From assembly GCF_003111665.1 (NCBI RefSeq), contig NZ_CP022188.1:3658001-3722000 (forward strand): a stretch of DNA of 64,000 nucleotides, written 5' to 3'. Of this stretch, positions 45,489 to 55,311 are shown piece after piece. Below the pieces are notes generated by a model that made no database searches, was not told the DNA's origin, and worked only from the letters and a program-made list of their open reading frames with translations. Position numbers and translations under genes: made by a program. Every line of letters begins with the position of its first letter. Position 1 is the stretch's first letter. This DNA comes from Parazoarcus communis (GTDB lineage: Bacteria > Pseudomonadota > Gammaproteobacteria > Burkholderiales > Rhodocyclaceae).

Positions 45489-47067
45489 GCTTTCGCGGTC
45501 GCAGTACGGTGTCTCGTGCGCGGGGAAGGGTGTCGGGGAAGTCGCTGGAATGGTGCAAACCCCGGCTCTCCTTACGTTTCAGTGCGCACTGCACAATCAG
45601 GTCTGCAGTTACCACCAGGTTCCGGAGTTCGATCAGGTCATTGGAGACGCGAAAGTTCGAGTAGTACTCGTGAATTTCGCGCTCAAGCAGGCGAATCCGG
45701 TGCTGCGCACGCTGCAAGCGCTTGGTTGTGCGTACGATGCCCACGTAATCCCACATTGCACGGCGGAGTTCCGCCCAGTTGTGCGAAATCACGACTTCCT
45801 CGTCGGCGTCCGTTACTCGGCTCTCATCCCATTCGGGTAGCAGATAGATCGGCTTGTTGGCGTTGGCGAGAATGTCCTGCGCCGCAGCTTCGCCAAAAAC
45901 CAGGCATTCAAGCAGGGAGTTGCTCGCCAGACGGTTGGCGCCGTGCAGGCCGGTGCCGGCTGATTCTCCGACGGCGTAGAGCGCCTGCACGTCGGTTCGT
46001 GCCGACAGGTCGGTGACGATGCCGCCGCAGGAATAGTGTGCTGCGGGCACGACAGGAATTGGCTCACGGGTGATGTCGATGCCAAGTTCGAGGCAACGCG
46101 CGTGAATATTCGGAAAATGGTTGCGCAGCCAGTCTGCTGGCTTGTGACTGATGTCCAGATAGACGCAATCAAGGCCGCGCTTTTTCATCTCGAAGTCGAT
46201 TGCCCGCGCGACGATGTCCCGCGGCGCCAGTTCTTCGCGAGGGTCATGCTCAGGCATGAAGCGGGTGCCATCAGGCAGGCGAAGCAGGCCACCTTCGCCG
46301 CGGACCGCTTCCGAGATCAGGAAGGACTTTGCCTGTGGGTGGTAGAGGCAGGTCGGGTGGAACTGGATGAACTCCATGTTCCTGACCCGGCATCCTGCAC
46401 GCCAGGCCATCGCAACACCGTCACCAGTCGCAACGTCGGGGTTGGTGGTGTAGAGATAGACCTTGCCGGTGCCGCCGGTCGCAAGCACCGTACTGCGGGC
46501 GCTGAACGTGACAACATGCTCCTGACGGATGTCGAGCACGTACGCACCGACACAACCGGTGTCGGGACGACCGATCTTCTCTCCGAGCACGAGATCGATG
46601 GCGATGTGGTGCTCGTAGATGTCGATGTTCGGATGGGCGCGAACCTCTTCGCTCAGTGTGGCCTGAACGGCTGCACCGGTCGCGTCTGCGGCGTGGATGA
46701 TGCGCCGGTGTGAGTGGCCGCCCTCGCGGGTCAGGTGGTAGCCCAAGGCTGACTGGTCTTCCCGTGTAAACGGTACCCCGCGATTGATCAGCCACTCGAT
46801 GGCCCTGCGGCCGTGTTCGACAACGAACCGAGTGGCGGCAGGGTCGCACAGGCCGGCGCCTGCAGTGAAGGTGTCCTGGATGTGCGCTTCGATGCTGTCG
46901 GTGGTATCCAGCACCGCAGCAATACCGCCTTGCGCCCAGGCACTTGCGCTGTCGGCAAGCTCGCGTTTTGTGACGATGGCAACCCGCAGGCGGTCGGCGA
47001 GTCGCAGTGCGAGCGACTGACCTGCGGTGCCGCTCCCCAGAATGAGAACGTCGTACTGTTTGTGCAA
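45478..47067 (-). CDS. nadB: L-aspartate oxidase
   Basis: This FAD enzyme oxidises L-aspartate to iminoaspartate, the first step of NAD synthesis. The FAD motif [20 protein letters not shown], the [13 protein letters not shown] segment and the active-site [11 protein letters not shown] are present. I set the start at the TTG at 47067, which places the FAD motif about four residues from the N-terminus and gives 529 residues, near the family length. The frame is open to an ATG at 47166, but the extra 33 residues look non-conserved; neither start has a good ribosome site. nadA and nadC are not in the window. Confidence 0.92.
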   Translation of the reverse strand: MHKQYDVLILGSGTAGQSLALRLADRLRVAIVTKRELADSASAWAQGGIAAVLDTTDSIEAHIQDTFTAGAGLCDPAATRFVVEHGRRAIEWLINRGVPFTREDQSALGYHLTREGGHSHRRIIHAADATGAAVQATLSEEVRAHPNIDIYEHHIAIDLVLGEKIGRPDTGCVGAYVLDIRQEHVVTFSARSTVLATGGTGKVYLYTTNPDVATGDGVAMAWRAGCRVRNMEFIQFHPTCLYHPQAKSFLISEAVRGEGGLLRLPDGTRFMPEHDPREELAPRDIVARAIDFEMKKRGLDCVYLDISHKPADWLRNHFPNIHARCLELGIDITREPIPVVPAAHYSCGGIVTDLSARTDVQALYAVGESAGTGLHGANRLASNSLLECLVFGEAAAQDILANANKPIYLLPEWDESRVTDADEEVVISHNWAELRRAMWDYVGIVRTTKRLQRAQHRIRLLEREIHEYYSNFRVSNDLIELRNLVVTADLIVQCALKRKESRGLHHSSDFPDTLPRARDTVLRPRKLKR

Positions 47068-47185
47068 GATGGCGGCCAAACGAATGGGTGAAGCTGCCGA
47101 ATATATCACGCAGCCACGGGACTGGGCGGCTGCGAGCCTTTCGTCATGCCCGATGCCGCTTTTCATGTCTATCGAATGGCGTAAG

Positions 47186-47237
47186 GGAACCGATACCCCT
47201 GTTACCTTCTGAACTAATTTTACGGCTGCCGGTCTTC
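47186..47237 (+). promoter_or_regulatory. Candidate sigma-E autoregulated promoters of rpoE
   Basis: GGAACCG (47186-47192), a 15-bp spacer and TCTGA (47208-47212) fit the sigma-E/AlgU pattern GGAACTT-N15/16-TCTGA. A second overlapping pair, GAACTA (47211-47216), 16 bp, and TCTTC (47233-47237), fits less well. A TATACT at 47279-47284 with TTGCTG 18 bp upstream could be a separate sigma-70 promoter. Autoregulation by sigma-E is known in related systems. Confidence 0.55.
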
Positions 47238-47324
47238 AACCACAGAGCTTGATTTTGCTGTGCCTGCGGGCGGTCGCTTATACTTTGGCAGATTAATCAT
47301 TCTCCGAAGAAGAACAGACCCCCA

Positions 47325-47924
47325 ATGAGCGATCGTGAAATCGATCAGCAGCTGGTCGAACGCGTACAGCGTGGCGACAAACAGGCCTTCGGCTTGCTGG
47401 TAAGCAAATACCAGCGAAAGCTGAACCGCCTGCTGTCGCGCCTGATTCGTGATCCGGCCGAAGTTGAAGATGTGGCCCAGGAGACATTCATCAAGGCTTA
47501 TCGTGCCTTGGGCTCGTTCCGGGGTGAAAGTGCTTTTTATACGTGGTTGTACAGAATCGGTATCAACACCGCGAAAAACTACCTTGTATCGCAGCGGCGC
47601 AGGGCGCCAACGTCTACTGGGTACGATTCGGAAGATGCCGAGACATTTGAGGATGGTGATCAGCTTCGTGACAACAACACGCCAGAGCGCTTGTTGATGA
47701 CGAAGCAGATTGCCGAGACGGTGGACGAGGCGATGGCCGGGCTGCCCGAAGAGTTACGAACAGCGATCATGCTGCGCGAACTTGAGGGGCTCAGTTATGA
47801 AGAGATCGCCAACATCATGGACTGCCCCATCGGGACGGTTCGCTCCCGGATTTTCCGTGCGCGGGAGTCGATTGCTGAACGACTTCGGCCGTTGCTCGAT
47901 ACGGCTCACGACAAACGTTGGTAG
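47325..47924 (+). CDS. rpoE: RNA polymerase sigma factor RpoE (AlgU/sigma-E)
   Basis: This 199-residue ECF sigma factor governs the envelope-stress response. Region 2 reads NRLLSRLIRDPAEVEDVAQE, and the region 4 helix-turn-helix reads GLSYEEIANIMDCPIGTVRSR. It heads the rpoE-rseA-rseB-rseC-mucD operon in its classic order, with its own sigma-E-like promoter upstream. Its activity should be held by RseA and released by regulated proteolysis. Confidence 0.97.
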   Translation: MSDREIDQQLVERVQRGDKQAFGLLVSKYQRKLNRLLSRLIRDPAEVEDVAQETFIKAYRALGSFRGESAFYTWLYRIGINTAKNYLVSQRRRAPTSTGYDSEDAETFEDGDQLRDNNTPERLLMTKQIAETVDEAMAGLPEELRTAIMLRELEGLSYEEIANIMDCPIGTVRSRIFRARESIAERLRPLLDTAHDKRW

Positions 47925-47933
47925 GTGGCTGGC

Positions 47934-48476
47934 ATGAATGAAAAACTTTCTGCACTGATGGACGGTGATCTTGATAATCAGTCTGTTCGCCTGATGGTCG
48001 ACCGTCTGAATCGCGAAGACACGCTGAAGAAGGACTGGGATGTTTACTGTCTGATCGGCGATGTGATCCGCGGGGAACAACAGGGCGCACCCGATATGGT
48101 CGCCCGCGTGATGGCGGGGCTTGATGACGAGCCCACCGTGCTCGCGCCGCGTGCGATGCCCGCTGACGCGCCGCGCCGCGCGGTGTGGCAATCCCTGATG
48201 CCGATCGCGGCCTCGGTGATGGGCGTTGCTGCAGTCGGGCTGGTTGCGGCAACCATGTACACCGGCGATGCGGGCATTGCCCAGGTTGCTGCCGTGCCTC
48301 GTGTACTTACGATGGCGCCGGTTCAGACTGTTTCGGTGGCTGCGCCGGCGGCTGCAGAGACCCGCCATCGTGAGTACCTGTTCGTGCATCAGGCTTCCAC
48401 GGGTGCGGGGCCGATGCCCAGCGCGCTGCAGTACGTCAGGACAGTGTCCGCACAGTCCGAGGAAACCACCCGATGA
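47934..48476 (+). CDS. rseA: Sigma-E anti-sigma factor RseA
   Basis: This 180-residue inner-membrane protein binds RpoE. The cytoplasmic domain (MNEKLSALMDGDLDNQSVRL and RLNREDTLKKDWDVYCLIGDVIRGE) is the RseA N-domain, and one transmembrane helix (about 83-106) follows. The periplasmic tail is short and Ala/Ser/Thr-rich and should bind RseB. The ATG at 47934 has AGGTGG 5 bp upstream; a GTG at 47925 is also possible. The stop overlaps rseB by 4 bp. Confidence 0.92.
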   Translation: MNEKLSALMDGDLDNQSVRLMVDRLNREDTLKKDWDVYCLIGDVIRGEQQGAPDMVARVMAGLDDEPTVLAPRAMPADAPRRAVWQSLMPIAASVMGVAAVGLVAATMYTGDAGIAQVAAVPRVLTMAPVQTVSVAAPAAAETRHREYLFVHQASTGAGPMPSALQYVRTVSAQSEETTR

Positions 48477-49441
48477 GGTTCTGGTTTTTTGCGGTAGGCC
48501 TGTGTTCGCTGTTCTTCCAGACTGTCGCCAGTGCCGAAGCACCTTCGGACCCGCTGACGTGGCTGGGCAAGATTTCAACAGCCAGCCAGCGCCTTAATTA
48601 CGTTGGTACCTTCACCTACCAGTCGGGCAAGCAGATCGAGACCTCCCGGATTGCGCATCGCGCCAATGGTGAAGGCGAGTTCGAGCGTCTAGAGGTACTC
48701 GACGGCAGTCCGCGTGAGGTCATTCGCAGTGCAGGCGAAGTGCGCTGCGTGCTGCCCGAGCAGCGGACGGTCATCATCGATCAGCCCGGCGGCCGACGTG
48801 TCTTTCCAGCGCGTCTGCCGGCCTCTTTCAACGGGCTTGCCGAAAGCTATCGTATTCGCAAGGGTGAACGTGGGCGTGTAGCCGGTTACGAAGCACAGTC
48901 CATCATTCTGGAGCCAAGGGACGACATGCGTTATGGCCACGTATTGTGGGCAGAAATGCAGACCGGACTTTTGCTCAAGTCACGAATGGTGGACGCGCGC
49001 GGCGAAATGATCGAGCAGTTCACGTTCAGCGATCTTCGTATCGGCGGGGACGTGGATGGCGCGCTGCTCAAGCCGCGCTTCAGTCAGGGTGAGGGCTGGC
49101 GTGTGGTCAGTGTGCGCGGCGACGAGATCAGCAAGGCTGACGCCGGTTGGCAACTGCGTACGCCGATCACCGGTTTTTCGCTCAATTCGGTGGTGCGGCG
49201 TTCACTCGGTGCTGACCGGGGCGATGCGGTGCATATGGTCTTCAGCGACGGGCTCGCAGCCATCTCGGTGTTCATCGAGCCGACCGGACCTGAAGCCGCG
49301 GCCAATGTCGGCGCGTCGTCGAGCGGGGCAATCAACGTATTCAAGCGCACTGTCGGCGCGCACGTCGTGACGGCGCTGGGCGAGGTACCGGCCCGCGCAG
49401 TGCAGCGACTGGCCGAGGGCATCGAAGCGGTGTCGCGATGA
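48473..49441 (+). CDS. rseB: Sigma-E regulatory protein RseB/MucB
   Basis: This 322-residue periplasmic protein has a signal peptide (hydrophobic core followed by VASAEA) and a MucB/RseB fold with LNYVGTFTYQSGKQIETSRI near the N-terminus. RseB binds the RseA tail and protects it from the DegS-type protease until lipoprotein or LPS fragments release it. Both ends overlap neighbours by 4 bp. Confidence 0.93.
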   Translation: MRFWFFAVGLCSLFFQTVASAEAPSDPLTWLGKISTASQRLNYVGTFTYQSGKQIETSRIAHRANGEGEFERLEVLDGSPREVIRSAGEVRCVLPEQRTVIIDQPGGRRVFPARLPASFNGLAESYRIRKGERGRVAGYEAQSIILEPRDDMRYGHVLWAEMQTGLLLKSRMVDARGEMIEQFTFSDLRIGGDVDGALLKPRFSQGEGWRVVSVRGDEISKADAGWQLRTPITGFSLNSVVRRSLGADRGDAVHMVFSDGLAAISVFIEPTGPEAAANVGASSSGAINVFKRTVGAHVVTALGEVPARAVQRLAEGIEAVSR

Positions 49442-49905
49442 TCGAGGCGCCTGCAGAAGTCGTTCGCGTCGATGGGGGCACGGCCTGGGTTCGCCTGAGT
49501 GAGAAGCAGGGTGGATGCGGGCGCTGTGACGAGCCTGGCGGCTGCCGCTCGATGCGAATCACGGATACCTTCGGTTCCCCGAATCAGGTATTTACCCTCG
49601 ACGACCCCCTTGGATTGCATCCCGGCGAGCGGGTCAGGATCACGATCCCCGACGGTGCACCATTGCGGGCCGCACTGCTCAGTTATGGGCTTGCGGTCCT
49701 GCTGATGCTCGGTGGTGCGGCAGCCGGAAGCCTTTTTTCCGACGCAGGTCAGGCCGACCTCGGGGCTGGCCTGGGCGTGCTCTGCGGGCTGGGGCTTGCC
49801 GTATTCATCAACCGCCTTCTGGCGCGCAGTCGTAACTGGCGAGGTGGCCTGAGAATGACTTTGTCCCGCGACCTGACCGCCTGCAGTCACGCTCACCACT
49901 CATGA
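49438..49905 (+). CDS. rseC: RseC/MucC-family positive regulator of sigma-E
   Basis: This 155-residue inner-membrane protein has a Cys-rich N-terminal part (KQGGCGRCDEPGGCRSM), two membrane helices (about 80-125) and a C-terminal tail. RseC/MucC modulates sigma-E activity and, in some bacteria, the SoxR-reducing Rsx system. The cysteine pattern suggests a redox or metal site, as noted for the family. It overlaps mucD by 4 bp. Confidence 0.9.
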   Translation: MIEAPAEVVRVDGGTAWVRLSEKQGGCGRCDEPGGCRSMRITDTFGSPNQVFTLDDPLGLHPGERVRITIPDGAPLRAALLSYGLAVLLMLGGAAAGSLFSDAGQADLGAGLGVLCGLGLAVFINRLLARSRNWRGGLRMTLSRDLTACSHAHHS

Positions 49906-51311
49906 TCCGGATACTTCGTATTACGCTGCTGGCACTCCTTCTGTGCGTGCCTGCCGCACCTGCGCTTGCAGTCGTCAATCTGCCGGACTTCACCGCGCTC
50001 GTGGAACGCCAGGGAACGGCGGTGGTGAATATCAGCACGATATCTAATACGACCCAGAAAGCGCGCGCTTTTCCCGAGCTGGACGAGGGCGATCCGATGT
50101 TCGACTTTTTCCGTCGGATCGTGCCGCGCCAACCGCGAACCCCGCAGCGCGAACCCGACAACGAGTCGCTCGGCTCGGGTTTCATCATCAGCAGTGACGG
50201 TTTCATTCTGACCAACGCCCACGTCGTCGAAGATGCCGAGGAAATCCTCGTGCGTCTGGCGGACAAGCGGGAGTATCGAGCCCGCGTGATCGGGGCGGAT
50301 GCACGCAGTGATGTAGCGCTGATCCAGATCGAGGCCAAGGGCCTGCCAAAGGTCACCCTGGGCGAGCCGGATCGGCTCAAGGTCGGAGAGTGGGTTCTGG
50401 CCATCGGCTCACCCTTCGGTTTTGATCAGACGGTCACCGCCGGCATCGTGAGCGCCAAGGACCGCAGTCTGCCCGACGAGAACTTCGTTCCCTTCATTCA
50501 GACCGACGTTGCGATCAACCCGGGTAACTCTGGTGGGCCCTTGTTCAACCTCAAGGGCGAGGTGATCGGCATCAATTCCCAGATCTACAGTCGTACTGGC
50601 GGTTTCATGGGGCTGTCGTTCGCGATTCCGATCGATGTTGCTATGGATGTGCAACAGCAGTTGCGCACGCACGGGCGCATTCAGCGCGGCCGAATCGGCG
50701 TGGCCATCCAGGAGGTTACCGTCGATCTGGCCGAGAGCTTTGGTCTGCCGAAGGCATCCGGTGCGCTCGTCAGTGCGGTCGAACCCGATAGCCCCGCTGC
50801 GAGGGCGGGGGTGATGCGCGGCGACGTGATCGTGAGATTCGACCGCCGCGACGTAGACAAGTCGAGTGAGCTCCCACGTATCGTTGCCGCGCGCCGCCCC
50901 GGTACCCGTGCAGACATGCTGGTGTATCGCGAAGGTACACCGAAGGAGCTGAAGGTCACGCTTGGTGAATGGCGTGATCCGCAGACGCCCCGTGTGCGCA
51001 AGACCAGCATGCCGTCAAACACCGGAAACCGGCTGGGCCTGGTGCTGGTCAAGCCGCCGATGATCCGTGGTCGTGATCAGGTTGCGGCACAGGGCCTGAT
51101 GGTCGATCGCGCTGAAGGCCCAGCGGCCCGTGCATCCCTTCAGGTCGGCGACACCGTGCTGGCCGTCATCGTGGGTGGCAAACAGACCTCGCTCGCTGCG
51201 CCTGAAATTTTTGATCGCATCGTTGCGGAACTCAAGGAGGGGCAGCAGTTGAGCCTGCTCGTGCTGCGCGGTGAGGCCAGCTCCTTCGTCAGTCTGCGTG
51301 CCGGCAAGTGA
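49902..51311 (+). CDS. mucD: Periplasmic serine endoprotease DegP/MucD
   Basis: This 469-residue HtrA protease has a signal peptide (ends near PALAV), the trypsin-like triad in LTNAHVVEDAEE, SDVALIQIE and NPGNSGGPLF, and two PDZ domains (about 265-350 and 375-465). It degrades misfolded envelope proteins and in Pseudomonas dampens AlgU. Its place as the last classic member of the sigma-E operon favours the MucD name over DegQ. It overlaps the glutaredoxin gene stop-to-start. Confidence 0.93.
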   Translation: MIRILRITLLALLLCVPAAPALAVVNLPDFTALVERQGTAVVNISTISNTTQKARAFPELDEGDPMFDFFRRIVPRQPRTPQREPDNESLGSGFIISSDGFILTNAHVVEDAEEILVRLADKREYRARVIGADARSDVALIQIEAKGLPKVTLGEPDRLKVGEWVLAIGSPFGFDQTVTAGIVSAKDRSLPDENFVPFIQTDVAINPGNSGGPLFNLKGEVIGINSQIYSRTGGFMGLSFAIPIDVAMDVQQQLRTHGRIQRGRIGVAIQEVTVDLAESFGLPKASGALVSAVEPDSPAARAGVMRGDVIVRFDRRDVDKSSELPRIVAARRPGTRADMLVYREGTPKELKVTLGEWRDPQTPRVRKTSMPSNTGNRLGLVLVKPPMIRGRDQVAAQGLMVDRAEGPAARASLQVGDTVLAVIVGGKQTSLAAPEIFDRIVAELKEGQQLSLLVLRGEASSFVSLRAGK

Positions 51312-51568
51312 TGCGTGAGCTGACCGTACTGAGCCGGGAGTGGTGCCATTTGTGCCACGACCTGGTCGCGGCCCTCAAACCCATTGCAGCAGAACTGGGC
51401 TGGACGGTGGAAGTCATCGATGTCGACCTCCATCCCGAACTCGAGGCTCGTTGGGACGAACTTGTCCCCGTTGTACTCCACGGTGAGCACGAACTCTGCC
51501 ACTACCATCTCGATGAAACGGGTGTCCGTGCCTATTGCGGTGCTTTTCCGCTAGAATCCGACGCTTGA
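51311..51568 (+). CDS. Glutaredoxin-family protein
   Basis: This small thioredoxin-fold protein of 85 residues has a CHLC (CxxC) active site in [11 protein letters not shown], a cis-Pro region LVPVVLHG, and no signal peptide, so it acts in the cytoplasm. The start may be GTG 51308 or ATG 51311; neither has a strong ribosome site, and the overlap with the mucD stop suggests coupling. It ends 22 bp before an intrinsic terminator, so it closes the sigma-E operon. Confidence 0.85.
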   Translation: MRELTVLSREWCHLCHDLVAALKPIAAELGWTVEVIDVDLHPELEARWDELVPVVLHGEHELCHYHLDETGVRAYCGAFPLESDA

Positions 51569-51590
51569 CGAGGCCAACCAATTCCAGAAC

Positions 51591-51613
51591 GGGTGCCGAA
51601 AGGCACCCTTTTT
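51591..51613 (+). terminator. Terminator between the sigma-E operon and lepA
   Basis: GGGTGCC-GAAA-GGCACCC is a perfect 7-bp stem with a stable GAAA loop and a T5 run. It lies 9 bp before the lepA start codon, so lepA either needs read-through or has a promoter overlapping the hairpin. Confidence 0.85.
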
Positions 51614-51621
51614 GCGTGCGC

Positions 51622-53418
51622 ATGCAACATATCAGAAACTTCTCCATCATTGCTCATATCGATCACGGCAAGTCCACGCTGGCCGATCGACTCATTCACT
51701 TCTGCGGCGGGCTCTCCGACCGCGAGATGGAGGCGCAGGTGCTCGACTCGATGGATATCGAGCGCGAGCGCGGCATCACCATCAAGGCGCAGACTGCTGC
51801 GCTGCACTACAAGGCGAAAGACGGGAAGGTCTACAACCTAAACCTGATCGACACCCCGGGCCATGTGGACTTTTCGTACGAAGTGAGCCGTTCGCTGGCC
51901 GCGTGCGAGGGCGCCCTGCTGGTGGTCGACGCATCGCAGGGGGTTGAGGCGCAGACGGTCGCCAACTGCTACACCGCGCTCGACCAGAACGTTGAAGTCG
52001 TGCCGGTCCTGAACAAGATCGACCTGCCCGCAGCGAACCCGGAGAACGCCCGTCAGGAAATCGAGGACGTCATCGGTGTCGATGCCGCCGAGGCGATCCT
52101 GTGCTCGGCAAAAACCGGTATCGGCATCGAGGAAGTGCTCGAGGCCGTCGTGGCGAGGGTGCCGGCGCCGCGTGGTAATCCCGACGGGGCCTTGAAGGCG
52201 CTCATCATCGACTCGTGGTTCGATAACTACGTCGGCGTCGTGATGCTTGTGCGTGTAGTCGACGGCATACTCCGGCCCAAGGACAAGATTCTGCTGATGT
52301 CGAACGGCGCGCAGTATCCCTGCGAGCAGGTCGGCGTGTTTACGCCGAAGTCGGTCAGCCGTGATCACCTGGCTGCTGGCGAAGTGGGTTTCATCATTGC
52401 AGGCATCAAGGAGCTCGAGGCCGCAAAGGTCGGTGATACCGTCACTCTCGCGAGCAAGCCGGCCGCCGCGCCTCTGCCGGGCTTCAAGGAAATCAAGCCG
52501 CAGGTGTTTGCCGGTCTGTACCCGGTTGAGTCGAGCGAGTACGACCAGTTGCGTGATTCGCTGGAAAAGCTCCGCCTCAATGACGCGTCGCTGCAATTCG
52601 AGCCCGAAGTGTCGCAGGCGCTGGGCTTCGGCTTCCGCTGCGGATTCCTCGGTTTGCTGCACATGGATATCGTGCAGGAGCGTCTCGAGCGCGAATTCGA
52701 CATGGACCTCATCACCACTGCACCGACGGTGATCTATGAGGTCGTGCTCAACAGCGGCGAGGTCATCCAGGTCTCGAACCCGTCGAAGCTGCCCGAACCG
52801 GGCAAGTTCCAGGAGATTCGCGAACCGATCATCACTGCAACGATTTTCCTCCCGCAGGATTACGTCGGTCCGGTCATCACCCTGTGCAACCAGAAGCGTG
52901 GCTCGCAGGTGGACATGCGATATCACGGACGCCAGGTGCAGCTGATCTACGACATGCCGATGAACGAAGTGGTGATGGACTTCTTTGACAAGCTCAAGTC
53001 GGTTTCACGTGGCTATGCGTCGCTCGACTACGAGTTCAAGGAGTACATCACGGCCGATCTGGTCAAGCTCGACCTGATGGTCGGTGGCGAGAAGGTCGAT
53101 GCACTTTCGGTGATCGTTCACCGGGTCAACGCGGCGTTCCGTGGCCGCGAGTTGGCAGCCAAGCTGCGTGGCCTTATTCCGCGCCAGATGTTCGATGTCG
53201 CGATTCAGGCCGCGATCGGTGCGAACATCATCGCGCGCGAGACGATCAAGGCTTTGCGCAAGAACGTGCTGGCCAAGTGTTATGGCGGCGACATTTCGCG
53301 GAAGAAGAAGCTGCTCGAGAAACAGAAGGAAGGCAAAAAGCGCATGAAGCAGGTCGGAAACGTCGAGATTCCGCAGGAAGCCTTCCTTGCCGTGCTGCGT
53401 ACGGACGAAGGCAAGTAA
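51622..53418 (+). CDS. lepA: Elongation factor 4 (LepA)
   Basis: This 598-residue translational GTPase acts on stalled or mistranslocated ribosomes. G1 is [28 protein letters not shown] carries G3, and NKID is G4; the C-terminal LepA-specific domain ends in [21 protein letters not shown]. The ATG at 51622 gives [16 protein letters not shown], the family start; upstream in-frame codons lie in the terminator. lepB follows 47 bp later, the usual order. Confidence 0.97.
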   Translation: MQHIRNFSIIAHIDHGKSTLADRLIHFCGGLSDREMEAQVLDSMDIERERGITIKAQTAALHYKAKDGKVYNLNLIDTPGHVDFSYEVSRSLAACEGALLVVDASQGVEAQTVANCYTALDQNVEVVPVLNKIDLPAANPENARQEIEDVIGVDAAEAILCSAKTGIGIEEVLEAVVARVPAPRGNPDGALKALIIDSWFDNYVGVVMLVRVVDGILRPKDKILLMSNGAQYPCEQVGVFTPKSVSRDHLAAGEVGFIIAGIKELEAAKVGDTVTLASKPAAAPLPGFKEIKPQVFAGLYPVESSEYDQLRDSLEKLRLNDASLQFEPEVSQALGFGFRCGFLGLLHMDIVQERLEREFDMDLITTAPTVIYEVVLNSGEVIQVSNPSKLPEPGKFQEIREPIITATIFLPQDYVGPVITLCNQKRGSQVDMRYHGRQVQLIYDMPMNEVVMDFFDKLKSVSRGYASLDYEFKEYITADLVKLDLMVGGEKVDALSVIVHRVNAAFRGRELAAKLRGLIPRQMFDVAIQAAIGANIIARETIKALRKNVLAKCYGGDISRKKKLLEKQKEGKKRMKQVGNVEIPQEAFLAVLRTDEGK

Positions 53419-53465
53419 ACCTGCAACCAGGCGTCTCAGCGGCGTCGTAACTGACTGGAGTCTGC

Positions 53466-54254
53466 GTGAATTTTGCTTTGATCCTTTTTCTATTGCTCGT
53501 TGCCACAGGTGTGTTGTGGGCCTTCGATCGATTCCATGCACGCAAGCAGCGCGCAGCGGGTGCCCCGTCTCCGTGGTGGGTCGAGTACGGTGCGAGCTTC
53601 TTCCCGGTGATCGTGATCGTCTTCGGGCTGCGCTCGTTCATCGTCGAGCCGTTCAAGATTCCGTCCGGCTCGATGATTCCGACCCTGCTCGTGGGCGATT
53701 TCATTCTGGTGAACAAGTTCACCTATGGCATCCGCCTTCCGGTGATCAACAAGAAGGTCATCGACATTAACGATCCTGAACGTGGTGATGTCATGGTCTT
53801 CCGCTATCCGGCCGACCCTTCGATGGACTACATCAAGCGCGTTGTCGGTTTGCCGGGCGACAAGGTCGAGTACATCAACAAGCGCCTGCGCATCAACGGT
53901 GAGGCAGTGCAGACCGACGAGGCGGGCAGCTACCTCCATCCGGACCGTCTCTACTACTCGCCACAATATGTCGAGAAGCTTGGAAGTATCGAGCACAACG
54001 TGTTGCTCGAGCGCGAAGCCCCAGCCTTTGTACCCCAGGTGCTGAATTACCCCAACCGGGACAACTGTACATATACTAGCAGCGGCGTGACCTGCACTGT
54101 GCCCCAAGGGCATTACTTCGTCATGGGCGACAACCGCGATGCCAGCAGTGACAGCCGTGTCTGGGGGTTTGTGCCGGACGAGAACATTGTCGGGCGCGCC
54201 TTTTTCATCTGGTTCAACTTCAATGACATGAAGCGAATCGGTCGCTTCCACTGA
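53466..54254 (+). CDS. lepB: Signal peptidase I
   Basis: This 262-residue inner-membrane protease removes signal peptides from exported proteins. It has two N-terminal membrane segments (about 1-20 and 42-60), the catalytic Ser in KIPSGSMIPTL, the Lys in YIKRVVGLPGD, and the C-terminal MGDNRDASSDSR. The start is a GTG with GGAG 5 bp upstream. It shares its stop with the start of the next gene. Confidence 0.96.
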   Translation: MNFALILFLLLVATGVLWAFDRFHARKQRAAGAPSPWWVEYGASFFPVIVIVFGLRSFIVEPFKIPSGSMIPTLLVGDFILVNKFTYGIRLPVINKKVIDINDPERGDVMVFRYPADPSMDYIKRVVGLPGDKVEYINKRLRINGEAVQTDEAGSYLHPDRLYYSPQYVEKLGSIEHNVLLEREAPAFVPQVLNYPNRDNCTYTSSGVTCTVPQGHYFVMGDNRDASSDSRVWGFVPDENIVGRAFFIWFNFNDMKRIGRFH

Positions 54255-54271
54255 TGACGGGGAATGTAGTC

Positions 54272-54634
54272 ATGACTCAATCTCGCCAGCGCGGCCTCAG
54301 CCTGATCAGCGTGATGATTGTCGGCGGCCTGCTCGCTTTCGTACTGCTGATCGCCTTTCGCACGGTTCCTGCAATCAACGAATACATGGCGGTCGAGCGC
54401 ATCGTGAAACTCGTTGCCGAAGAAGGGGACGGTGGCGCGACCCTCACTGAAATGCGCCGCAGTTTTGACCGCCGTGGTCAGATCGACGACGTGTCCTCCG
54501 TTACCGGCACCGATCTGACAATCAGCAAACTTGCGGGCAAGGTCGTTGTCGAAGCTGAGTATTCGCGCAAGGTGCCCGTGGCCGGCAATGTCAGTCTTCT
54601 GTTCGACTTCCAGGTTTCGAGCGCCGGTAGCTGA
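54272..54634 (+). CDS. DUF4845 membrane protein
   Basis: This 120-residue protein has one N-terminal membrane helix ([20 protein letters not shown]) behind a QRG motif that looks like a pilin-type prepilin leader, and a periplasmic domain. The family (DUF4845) is found between lepB and rnc in many proteobacteria; its function is unknown. The ATG at 54272 has GACGGGG upstream; an ATG at 54254 overlapping the lepB stop would add six residues. Confidence 0.85.
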   Translation: MTQSRQRGLSLISVMIVGGLLAFVLLIAFRTVPAINEYMAVERIVKLVAEEGDGGATLTEMRRSFDRRGQIDDVSSVTGTDLTISKLAGKVVVEAEYSRKVPVAGNVSLLFDFQVSSAGS

Positions 54635-55311
54635 TGTCGGAGTTCAATGAAAGGCTGCAACGCAAACTCGGCCACGTTTTTTCTGATCCGGAGTTGCTGC
54701 AGCAGGCACTGACACATCGCAGTTTTGGACAGCTAAACAATGAGCGCCTCGAATTTTTGGGTGACAGCGTACTCAATTGCGTGACTTCGATTGCGCTTTT
54801 CGAGCGTTTTCCCGACCTCAAGGAAGGGGAGCTGTCTCGGGTTCGCGCTTCGCTGGTTCGACAGGAGGCGCTTCATCGTCTGGCGGTGGACCTGCAGCTC
54901 GGCGACTGTTTGCGGCTGGGCGAAGGTGAGCTCAAGTCAGGCGGCTTCCGGCGTCCATCCATCCTTGCGGATGCGGTCGAAGCCATTATCGCGGCGGTGT
55001 TTCTGGATGCCGGTTTCGAAGCGGCCAAGGCCGTGATCGACCGCTTGTACGTGCCACTGCTTGCAGAAGTGAATCCGGCGGCACCGTCGAAGGATCCGAA
55101 GACGGCGCTTCAGGAGTGGCTACAGGGCCGAAAGATTGCTTTGCCCACCTACACCATGGTGCAGGTACTCGGCGAAGCACATGCGCAAGAGTTTGAAGTG
55201 TCGTGCGAGGTGCCGAAGCTTGCCGTGCGTACGGTCGGTCGCGGTACCAGCCGCCGTGCTGCGGAGCAGCAGTCGGCCCAGCTCGCACTGACAAAATTGA
55301 GGAAGAAATGA
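54634..55311 (+). CDS. rnc: Ribonuclease III
   Basis: This 225-residue double-strand RNase processes rRNA precursors and some mRNAs. The catalytic signature [13 protein letters not shown] and [15 protein letters not shown] lie in the N-terminal half, and a C-terminal dsRNA-binding domain ([31 protein letters not shown]) follows. It starts on the stop of the previous gene and overlaps era by 4 bp. rnc-era-recO is a widely conserved order. Confidence 0.97.
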   Translation: MSEFNERLQRKLGHVFSDPELLQQALTHRSFGQLNNERLEFLGDSVLNCVTSIALFERFPDLKEGELSRVRASLVRQEALHRLAVDLQLGDCLRLGEGELKSGGFRRPSILADAVEAIIAAVFLDAGFEAAKAVIDRLYVPLLAEVNPAAPSKDPKTALQEWLQGRKIALPTYTMVQVLGEAHAQEFEVSCEVPKLAVRTVGRGTSRRAAEQQSAQLALTKLRKK

